Source: Bryobacterales bacterium (GTDB lineage Bacteria > Acidobacteriota > Terriglobia > Bryobacterales > Bryobacteraceae). Taken from it: 14,960 nt of DNA. Position numbers and translations under genes: made by a program. Numbering within the stretch: the stretch's first letter is position 1; each line of letters opens with the position of its first letter. The stretch is from NCBI GenBank assembly GCA_025353235.1, contig JANXQZ010000318.1:1-14960 (forward strand), written 5' to 3'. Below the pieces are notes generated by a model. The model had not been told where the DNA came from. It made no database searches and saw only the letters and a program-made list of their open reading frames with translations. Positions 1 through 5,927 of this stretch are shown one piece after another.

Positions 1-6
1 AATTCT

Positions 7-297
7 CTACGTCTTATTCGCGGGGCAGGCGAGCACAGGCGGCACCACATAAACGGGAGTGGGTGCCGGTGCGCACGCAGGGCCTGGGCAAACCGGGGTC
101 CCAGGATACGTGATGGGGGCGAGAGGAGCCGGTGGGGCGCACGCGGAAGTATTCGAGACTGCATAAGCCGGATTCGGCATCAGGGCCGCAACGCTGAACG
201 TAGCGATTACAGGGGTGGCGAAAGCCGCGCCGGCAAGAAGCTTTTTCAGGAAGTCACGGCGTGCAGGATTAACGTGTTCAAAAATGCGTTCTTTCAT
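7..297 (-). CDS. Small Tat-signal, proline- and cysteine-rich exported protein (possible RiPP-type precursor)
   Basis: A 96-residue protein with a clear twin-arginine signal: R13-R14-D-F-L-K-K (Tat consensus S/T-R-R-x-F-L-K), a hydrophobic stretch at about 20-39, and an A-Y-A signal-peptidase site ending at A46. The predicted mature part (47-96) is only 50 residues, with 14 prolines and four cysteines (C53, C70, C75, C91) in Cys-Pro or Cys-Ala-Pro settings. No enzyme domain is visible. The ATG is supported by a GGAGAG ribosome site six bases upstream. It lies 19 bases downstream of a PqqD-like gene on the same strand, so the two are probably co-transcribed. PqqD proteins bind leader regions of peptides that are then modified, so this could be the substrate. 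A small structural secreted protein is the plain alternative. The reading frame is secure; the role is inference. Confidence 0.75.
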   Translation of the reverse strand: MKERIFEHVNPARRDFLKKLLAGAAFATPVIATFSVAALMPNPAYAVSNTSACAPPAPLAPITYPGTPVCPGPACAPAPTPVYVVPPVLACPANKT

Positions 298-303
298 TTT
301 AAT

Positions 304-309
304 CTCTCC
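304..309 (-). promoter_or_regulatory. Ribosome binding site of the Tat-signal small protein
   Basis: On the minus strand GGAGAG is followed by six bases (ATTAAA) and the ATG at 297. It is the strongest Shine-Dalgarno match at this end of the window. It fixes the start of the small protein and supports it being a genuinely translated gene. Confidence 0.7.
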
Positions 310-316
310 AGTACAA

Positions 317-589
317 CTAGTGTATTAAGCCCTCGTCTTTCAATTGCTCCAGCGCCTTTGTTACTTCAGCGGCTGGGGTGTCCACCAGCCCAAATGACTG
401 CTGGACAAGCTCCATAATGGTTCCCGTCGAGTTGTCTCCATTGCACAACTCGTAAATCAACGCGGCGACGGGATTCAGGTAATGAACGCGGTCCTTTTCC
501 TCTTCGTAGATCACGTAGCCGTCGTCAGCAGGGATTATTTCCAGCCCATCGGCGCGTTTGGGACACTGATCCACGTTGACTGCTGACAA
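317..589 (-). CDS. PqqD family peptide-binding protein (RiPP recognition element)
   Basis: A 90-residue protein matching the PqqD family over its whole length. It has an N-terminal P-K-R-A-D-G-L strand, D-G-Y-V-I-Y, then the hallmark H-Y-L-N-P-V-A-A-L-I-Y-E-L-C-N-G-D segment (about 36-52), and a C-terminal helix ending L-x-x-L-K-D-E-G-L-I. In known pathways PqqD or its fused equivalent binds the leader of a ribosomally made peptide and presents it to a modifying enzyme, usually a radical-SAM protein. Here the only visible candidate substrate is the Tat-signal protein just downstream; any modifying enzyme would have to lie outside the window. The longest frame begins with TTG at 589 and has no obvious ribosome site. 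GTG at 574 is an alternative start. The family call is strong, the exact start weak. Confidence 0.85.
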   Translation of the reverse strand: MSAVNVDQCPKRADGLEIIPADDGYVIYEEEKDRVHYLNPVAALIYELCNGDNSTGTIMELVQQSFGLVDTPAAEVTKALEQLKDEGLIH

Positions 590-595
590 GAGCTT

Positions 596-624
596 AGTTT
601 GACCCAGAGCCGCAAGTATGTCAA
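596..624 (-). promoter_or_regulatory. Possible sigma-70-type promoter of the PqqD/Tat-protein unit
   Basis: On the minus strand a perfect TTGACA (624-619) is followed by 17 bases and CAAACT (601-596), a -10 element matching only three of six consensus positions. Transcription would start close to the TTG codon at 589, implying a very short or absent leader, or translation from a later codon. It lies in the short divergent gap between the PqqD gene and the GT4 gene. The -10 box is poor, so this is tentative. Confidence 0.3.
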
Positions 625-645
625 GTTATCCTGAAGCAAGTTAGT

Positions 646-1734
646 TTGTATGAAAGACTGATTACACTGACAGCCTTGCATCCTGATATCCGTCTCGGCT
701 GGTGTAAACCAATGCAGCGATTACTGTATGTTTCGGCGTTGCCACAGGGATTGCCTCGTAGCGGGCGGATCATCCGCTCGGAGTTGATTCTGAACGCTTT
801 GCGCGACGTGTATCAGGTTTCCCTGGCGACGCCGGAACTGGCTCCGCCGCCTGATTCGGCTTTCGACGTGGTCCATGTCTTCCGCTTGGCGGCGTTGCTG
901 CTAGCGAAGCCCTATCTGAGCGCGGCTGGCCGACGGCATCTCGATCTCGACGATATCGAATCGCGAACCCACAGGCGAATCGAAGGCATTGCCCGCGCGA
1001 ACGGTCATGCGGCGGTGGCGGAATGGGCACTGGCCGAAAGCCGACGGTTCGAACTGCTGGAGATCGCCGCGTTCCGTAAGTTTGACCGCGTGTACGTCTG
1101 CTCTGAGGCCGACCGAAAGTCCTTGGCAGCCCGTTGCCTAGTGGAACTGCGGGTCTTGCCTAACGTGGTGCGTTTGCAAGAGCCCCCTCCAGATCTACCC
1201 CAGCTCACCCCCGACGAGCCGTTCCGGTTTTTGTTCATAGGAACCATGGATTATTACCCAAATTTCGATGGGTACCATTGGTTTTGCGCTGAGGTACTTC
1301 CAGTACTTAGGCACATGGCCCCGGCGAAATTCATTGTGGAGGTCGCGGGCTTCGGGTCCGCAGGCCGCCTGAAGCCGTTCGAATCCGTCTGCCTGACGGG
1401 CGAAGTGCCCGATGTTCGCCCCCTTTACGAGCGCGCCCATGCCGCGATAGTTCCGTTGCGGGCCGGGGGAGGTACGCGAATCAAGATCCTGGAAGCATTC
1501 GCCTGGGGGCGGCCGGTAATTTCAACGACGATCGGAGCGGAAGGCATCGAGGCTACGGCGGACCGCGACATTCTGCTGGCGGATTCTCCGGAGGCCTTCG
1601 CCGCGGGCTGCGCGAACCTCATTTCCCATCCGGACCTCGGGCGTCTACTGGCTGCCAACGCCTTGCGGCTAGTGCAGGAAGCCTACTCCGAATCGGCCCT
1701 AAGACGTATTGTCGCGTTGTTGCCAGAGGCTTGA
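646..1734 (+). CDS. GT4 family glycosyltransferase
   Basis: A retaining, GT-B fold glycosyltransferase that would move a sugar from a nucleotide-sugar donor to a glycan acceptor on the cytoplasmic side. Positions from the TTG start: N-terminal Rossmann half with L-L-Y-V-S-A-L-P at 26-33, L-D-L-D-D-I-E-S-R at 99-107, G-T-M-D-Y-Y-P-N at 199-206, and the donor-binding half with G-G-G-T-R-I-K-I-L-E-A-F-A-W-G-R-P at 274-290, followed by T-T-I-G-A-E-G. These match GT4 enzymes of exopolysaccharide clusters, including the PEP-CTERM/EpsH-associated sugar transferase group. The frame opens with TTG at 646, but ATG at 712 (M-Q-R-L-L-Y-V-S) starts exactly where the family usually begins and is the likelier start, giving about 340 residues. 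Neither has a strong ribosome site. It is the first gene of the glycosyltransferase island. Sugar and linkage cannot be told. Confidence 0.88.
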   Translation: MYERLITLTALHPDIRLGWCKPMQRLLYVSALPQGLPRSGRIIRSELILNALRDVYQVSLATPELAPPPDSAFDVVHVFRLAALLLAKPYLSAAGRRHLDLDDIESRTHRRIEGIARANGHAAVAEWALAESRRFELLEIAAFRKFDRVYVCSEADRKSLAARCLVELRVLPNVVRLQEPPPDLPQLTPDEPFRFLFIGTMDYYPNFDGYHWFCAEVLPVLRHMAPAKFIVEVAGFGSAGRLKPFESVCLTGEVPDVRPLYERAHAAIVPLRAGGGTRIKILEAFAWGRPVISTTIGAEGIEATADRDILLADSPEAFAAGCANLISHPDLGRLLAANALRLVQEAYSESALRRIVALLPEA

Positions 1735-1818
1735 GGTTCGGTGAGAACTTGGCCCAGTCGACGGACCGCGAGTCGGTCACGCGCGGGACTCAGGAGATCT
1801 AGTCCGGCGAGAGCTCCG

Positions 1819-1907
1819 GGCCGATTAGCAATCGGCCGCAGGTAAACAACCTGCCCTACACGGAGACCGAAGTCCGTTTTCATCACGATTCGTGGGCCAA
1901 AGGCCCA
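1819..1907. repeat. Cluster of four consecutive short hairpins in intergenic DNA
   Basis: Four inverted repeats follow one another in 89 bases: GGCCGATT/AATCGGCC (1819-1826 with 1830-1837, loop 3); GCAGGT/ACCTGC (1838-1843 with 1849-1854, loop 5), directly abutting the first; ACGGA/TCCGT (1860-1864 with 1873-1877, loop 8), followed by TTT; and TGGGCC/GGCCCA (1893-1898 with 1902-1907, loop 3). All arms are perfect. They sit in the 212-base gap between the GT4 stop and the GT10-GT2 start. They could form a structured 5' leader, an attenuator-like terminator, or a REP-like element. None has a long T-tract, so a classical terminator is not established. Confidence 0.55.
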
Positions 1908-1946
1908 TTCGCGACAGCCAGGATTGGCCATGGAACGAGTGATAGG

Positions 1947-3851
1947 ATGAGAGGCGCGGCAGCAATCCTATGCCCAGATCGACTCATGAGTGCGCCTGCT
2001 GATTCCCCGCCCATCATCCTTCTTTACGACTTGCAAGGGGCCGCCGACTTTCTAGGTCCGGCTGAGCGGAAGCTTGTAACTGTTGAGCTGGAGCGCCTTC
2101 CAGAGGTAGAGGCCGTAGTGTTCCACGTTCCCAGCGCTCCCGACCTACGCCGCATTCCTAAACGCGAGGGGCAGATCTGGGTCGCATGGTCGATGGAAAG
2201 CGACGTTTGGTATCCACAACTGTCTAGTGTCGAGTATATGAAGTATTTCGACTTGACCATGACGTATCGGCTCAATTCGGACGTTCCCAATTTATATTTC
2301 GGAATCGGCACGGCCCAAGCCCTTCTGCGTAAGCCGGTTCCGAAGACGGAGAGCGCTCCCGCCGTCTTTATGGCCTCTAGCTCATGGGACAGAAGCGGCC
2401 GGCTGGACTTCGTCCGCGAGTTGATGCATTATCTGCCAGTCGATTCTTATGGCAAGTGTCTCAACAACCGGACGCTTTTGGAAGACACAGGCCGCGAGAC
2501 GAAATTGGACATACTTGCGCGTTATAAATTCACTCTCACGTTCGAGAACTCGATCGCACGCGACCACGTGACGGAGAAGTTCTTCGACACGCTGATCGCC
2601 GGATCGGTGCCGGTTTATCTCGGCGCGCCGAATATCAACGAGTTCGTACCGGGAGAGCATTGCTTCATCGATGCGTCCACGTTTCGAGATCCGCGGGCGC
2701 TCGCCGACTACCTGTTGCATCTGGCCGCGAACGAATCAGAGTACGAGGCCTATCTCGCCTGGAAGAAGGCTCCTTTGTCGCCTGGCTTTCTCGAAAAGGC
2801 CGCTCGATACGACGAGAGCCCGTTTTCGCGTCTAAATACGATGTTGCGCGGGCGTGCTGCTGGGTCGGACATCAGGGACTTGCAGCGCGATCCATTGCAC
2901 GCGGTAGTGCGTCTAGTAGCGCGAAACCCGCTCCGCAGGCGTGGGAGCGGAGTGCCCGCCGAAGTCCAGCTTTCGGTAGTCATCGCGACCGCCCACCCTT
3001 GGCCCAACTCGAAGGAATGCCTCGAAATCCTGCTGCCCCAAATCGCCGGAACGAATGCCGAAATCCTGCTCGCTGATGCGAGCGGAATTGGACTACCCGA
3101 GCCTGTTCCGGAGCACCTGAAATCAGTGCGTTGGATCAAGGCGCCCGGGGTGTCGGTGTTCCATTTGCGAGCCATCGGAACGTCCGCCGCCATCGGCAGA
3201 ATCATCACATGGACCGAGGATCACTGCCGACCGGCCGCCGACTGGTGCGAGAAAATTCTCGATGCCCATAGCGCGCACCCTGAACTCGCGGCCATCGGCG
3301 GGTCAGTGGAAAATGGCTCGACAACAACCGCCGCAGACTGGGCGAATTTCCTGACTACATTCGCTCCTTTTATTGCCCCAATTGACTTCGCCAAGACCGA
3401 CCGCGTCCCGCCGGCGGCCAACATATCTTTTAAGCGGCGCGCGATTCCTGCGGGCGAAATCGGGCCGGGCGAGATCGAGTTCGTCATAAAGGCGCAGCTT
3501 CAGAAGGAAAGGTCAATCGGCATTGACGACCGCATCGTGGTTCGGCACATCCAGTCCCGAAGCCTCTTGGAATCCGCCATCGCGCACTTCCACAACGGCC
3601 GGTCCACTTCGGGACTGATCGCATCGCAGCTTTCAAAGGAGAGCCGCCGCCAACGTCTTCGTCACTGCTTTCGGCTCCCCCAAGCCATCGTGCGGAATGT
3701 GACCGAGCCTCTAGCCGGCAAAACCAGCGTCGAAGAGCCTCTCCGCCGAGCGCTACCTATAATCTGGCTCCTCGCGATCTGCCACGCAGCGGGGGAGTTT
3801 TGCGGCCTGATTTTTAGAACCGCAGGCTTAAGCCCCATACGCCTGGAATAG
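1947..3851 (+). CDS. Bifunctional glycosyltransferase: GT10 (alpha-1,3-fucosyltransferase type) fused to GT2-like domain
   Basis: A 634-residue two-domain enzyme. Residues about 80-300 form a GT10 domain whose donor-binding block at 193-228 (Y-K-F-T-L-T-F-E-N-S, D-H-V-T-E-K-F-F-D-T-L, G-S-V-P-V-Y-L-G-A-P) is the signature of GDP-fucose-dependent alpha-1,3/4-fucosyltransferases. Residues about 340-555 form a GT2-like domain: S-V-V-I-A-T-A at 343-349, I-L-L-A-D-A-S-G at 373-380, T-E-D-H-C at 423-427 in the metal-binding region, and G-G-S-V-E-N-G at 451-457. A hydrophobic stretch at 603-626 could attach the protein to the membrane. The fusion suggests two successive transfers onto one glycan. 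Start: ATG 1947 has a weak GGAACGAG upstream; ATG 1986 (M-S-A-P-A-D) is an alternative. It follows the GT4 gene on the same strand. The GT10 call is strong; the GT2 sugar is unknown. Confidence 0.87.
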   Translation: MRGAAAILCPDRLMSAPADSPPIILLYDLQGAADFLGPAERKLVTVELERLPEVEAVVFHVPSAPDLRRIPKREGQIWVAWSMESDVWYPQLSSVEYMKYFDLTMTYRLNSDVPNLYFGIGTAQALLRKPVPKTESAPAVFMASSSWDRSGRLDFVRELMHYLPVDSYGKCLNNRTLLEDTGRETKLDILARYKFTLTFENSIARDHVTEKFFDTLIAGSVPVYLGAPNINEFVPGEHCFIDASTFRDPRALADYLLHLAANESEYEAYLAWKKAPLSPGFLEKAARYDESPFSRLNTMLRGRAAGSDIRDLQRDPLHAVVRLVARNPLRRRGSGVPAEVQLSVVIATAHPWPNSKECLEILLPQIAGTNAEILLADASGIGLPEPVPEHLKSVRWIKAPGVSVFHLRAIGTSAAIGRIITWTEDHCRPAADWCEKILDAHSAHPELAAIGGSVENGSTTTAADWANFLTTFAPFIAPIDFAKTDRVPPAANISFKRRAIPAGEIGPGEIEFVIKAQLQKERSIGIDDRIVVRHIQSRSLLESAIAHFHNGRSTSGLIASQLSKESRRQRLRHCFRLPQAIVRNVTEPLAGKTSVEEPLRRALPIIWLLAICHAAGEFCGLIFRTAGLSPIRLE

Positions 3852-3959
3852 AAGGCCCGCGGCCCTTTGCGCTTCTCAAGGATCGCACACGCGCCCGAAT
3901 GGTCCATGCAACCATAAGCAGAGGCCTTGGCTGCCACGAGAATTGCGCCGGCCCACTAA

Positions 3960-5825
3960 TTGATTTTTGTCATGCAGGCTTCTACGAATAACGCGTTTGG
4001 AGATTGGGATCCGGTTGCTGCAGCACCACCCGAGGCAATAGAATCTTTGCTGCAACCATTCCTCGACCAATCGGCTCCTATACGATCGCTCGTTGTACTT
4101 GGACATCGTGAGGAACCATTGCTGTTTCGGCTGGCTGGGCCGGAAGGCAGCAGTTCGATCATCACAGAGCACCGGGAGGGTGAAGGCGCCCTGCAGAGCC
4201 TGGCGCGGCAGGCGCACGAGGATTGCGGTGCCGTGTCCGGAAATGATTTGCTTGTGCTGCCCGCAGACAAGCTGAGTGAGCGGATGACGCCGATCAACGG
4301 GGATTTCAGCTTTCGAGCCGTCACCGTCCTCTTGCCGGAAACAGCCAGTTTACCGCCCCAGGCAGAAGACTTGAGACTGCGGCGCAGCATGTTCGACCGA
4401 GGTCTGGTGTGCATAGCTTCCGTGCGCGTTGGCGACCGCAAAGGGCTATGCTTTCTCGCCAGCGATGCCATTCGGTCCCTTACGACTCTGGACGTCGACT
4501 CGCGCGGGTACGTAGGCATGTCGGTCCTTCGAGAGGGAGCAGGGTTCGCGAACCAGTTGTTTCGTTATGCCTGCGTGAAGCTTTATGCGCTCAGACACGG
4601 CTTGACTGCTGCGATGCCGGCCTGGGAGGGCAATCAGCTTTTCGGCCTCCAAGACAAACCCGTTGCGGGGCTCTCGCTACAGAAGATGTCTTTCCCAGGA
4701 TTCGCCGAAAACGATCGCATGTTTTGGGATATGGACGAGCCTCCGATTGATATCGATTTGGATGGCTACTTCCAGGAGATCCCCCAGTGTTGGCGAAGAC
4801 ACAGGCCGCTGCTCCGGCAAATGTTCCATCTGTCTGATGAACGCCGCCGTGCGATCGATGGTTGGCGAGATCAGGTCACCGAAGGTGGCCAGCGGACGCT
4901 GGTGGCGATTCATGTCCGGCGCGGCGACTATCGGATGAATAACTTGCCTCAGTTTGCGCTGGTGCCAGAGGAGTGGTACCTGGACTGGCTACGGACAATT
5001 TGGCCGACGCTCCGCCGACCGCTGCTGTTCATTGGTACGGACGAACCTGAAACCGTACTGACGGTCTTTAAGGAATTCGAGACGGTTTCGGCGATATTCG
5101 GCCCGATCGACCGCGCACTGCCCGAGCACATCCGCGATTTTGAGCTCCTGCGGCGAGCGGACTACCTCGCCGTATGCAATAGCAGTTTTTCCCGGATGGC
5201 TGCCATTCTCGCGCCATCGTCTCAAAAGTGTTTTCTGCCCTCTTTCCGGACACAATCTTTTGAGCCTTATGAGCCGTGGATCGATCCGGCTTTCTGGGCG
5301 CGCTTTCGAGATACCGGCAATGCCGCTCCTCCGCACCGCAATCGCACCATGCAGCACGTGCCGGCAATGACCAGCAGGAGGATCCCCGAGACTCCGGCGG
5401 AGAGGCCGCACATTCACCTTGATGTGACGGACCTGACACTCTATCTGCTGCATCACCCGACTCTTTCCGGCATTCAGCGGGTGCAGTGCGAGATTCTCCG
5501 CAACGCGATCGACACTGCGGGTTGGCCCATACGAGCAGTGGCCTTGAATGAGCAAGGGGACCTGGGATGGATCGATCCATTCCAGCTGTTAAGCGCCGTT
5601 GAGGCGTTCCGCTCCGACACTACGTCGAACGCTGAAATTGAGAGCGATGTTCGCACATTACTGCTGCGTGCAACTCCGTGCACGATCCCTCCGGGGGAGA
5701 TCTTTGTAACGATCGGAGCCTTCTGGGGCGTAGGCGGCATGGGAGGGCTACTCCAACGACTTAAAAACTCCGGAGTCATTGTCGGGGTACTTATTCACGA
5801 CATCATTCCGATTGTCGCGCCTTAG
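3960..5825 (+). CDS. GT11 (alpha-1,2-fucosyltransferase type) plus N-terminal half of a GT4 domain; ends at an in-frame TAG
   Basis: A 621-residue frame. Residues 1-180 match no family I recognise. Residues about 182-455 are a GT11 domain: G-A-G-F-A-N-Q-L-F-R-Y-A at 193-204 (family G-x-x-G-N-Q-L-F-x-Y-A), I-H-V-R-R-G-D-Y at 317-324 (the donor-binding motif shared by alpha-1,2- and alpha-1,6-fucosyltransferases), and C-N-S-S-F-S-R-M-A-A at 406-415. It would add fucose from GDP-fucose. From about 484 a second enzyme begins, H-I-H-L-D-V-T-D-L-T-L-Y-L-L and S-G-I-Q-R-V-Q at 503-509, the usual opening of a GT4 group. It is cut off by TAG after I-H-D-I-I-P-I-V-A-P, in the middle of its first Rossmann half. 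The frame opens with TTG at 3960; ATG at 3972 is the likelier start. The same frame continues beyond the stop as the next gene. Confidence 0.83.
   Translation: MIFVMQASTNNAFGDWDPVAAAPPEAIESLLQPFLDQSAPIRSLVVLGHREEPLLFRLAGPEGSSSIITEHREGEGALQSLARQAHEDCGAVSGNDLLVLPADKLSERMTPINGDFSFRAVTVLLPETASLPPQAEDLRLRRSMFDRGLVCIASVRVGDRKGLCFLASDAIRSLTTLDVDSRGYVGMSVLREGAGFANQLFRYACVKLYALRHGLTAAMPAWEGNQLFGLQDKPVAGLSLQKMSFPGFAENDRMFWDMDEPPIDIDLDGYFQEIPQCWRRHRPLLRQMFHLSDERRRAIDGWRDQVTEGGQRTLVAIHVRRGDYRMNNLPQFALVPEEWYLDWLRTIWPTLRRPLLFIGTDEPETVLTVFKEFETVSAIFGPIDRALPEHIRDFELLRRADYLAVCNSSFSRMAAILAPSSQKCFLPSFRTQSFEPYEPWIDPAFWARFRDTGNAAPPHRNRTMQHVPAMTSRRIPETPAERPHIHLDVTDLTLYLLHHPTLSGIQRVQCEILRNAIDTAGWPIRAVALNEQGDLGWIDPFQLLSAVEAFRSDTTSNAEIESDVRTLLLRATPCTIPPGEIFVTIGAFWGVGGMGGLLQRLKNSGVIVGVLIHDIIPIVAP
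5823..5825 (+). other. In-frame amber (TAG) codon splitting the GT4 domain
   Basis: TAG at codon 622 of the joined frame, between CCT (Pro) and TAT (Tyr). Reading frame, domain order and amino-acid character continue unchanged on both sides, so this is a base substitution and not a frameshift. Glutamate is the residue expected at this place in the GT4 family, and GAG differs from TAG by one base. I see no selenocysteine-type or obvious readthrough structure directly after it; the following base is T. Confidence 0.85.
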
Positions 5826-5927
5826 TATTGTGAAGCTCCTGGAACCCGACTGTTCTCCAATGCGCTCAGGGAACTGCTGAGCTTCACCGATTTTCTTATC
5901 ACCACGTCCGAATACAATAAGGCCACC

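Noticed and set aside
650..661. ATG at 650 as start of the first GT4 gene
   Set aside because: It is in another frame and meets TGA after three codons; the gene uses TTG 646 or, more likely, ATG 712.
2660..3076. A 138-codon plus-strand frame inside the GT10-GT2 gene
   Set aside because: It is an arginine-rich shifted-frame translation over the strongly supported fucosyltransferase/GT2 region.
5826..5927. Frameshift as the cause of the split between the two glycosyltransferase halves
   Set aside because: Both halves and the 102 bases between them are in one frame and translate into family-like GT4 sequence, so a substitution to TAG is sufficient.
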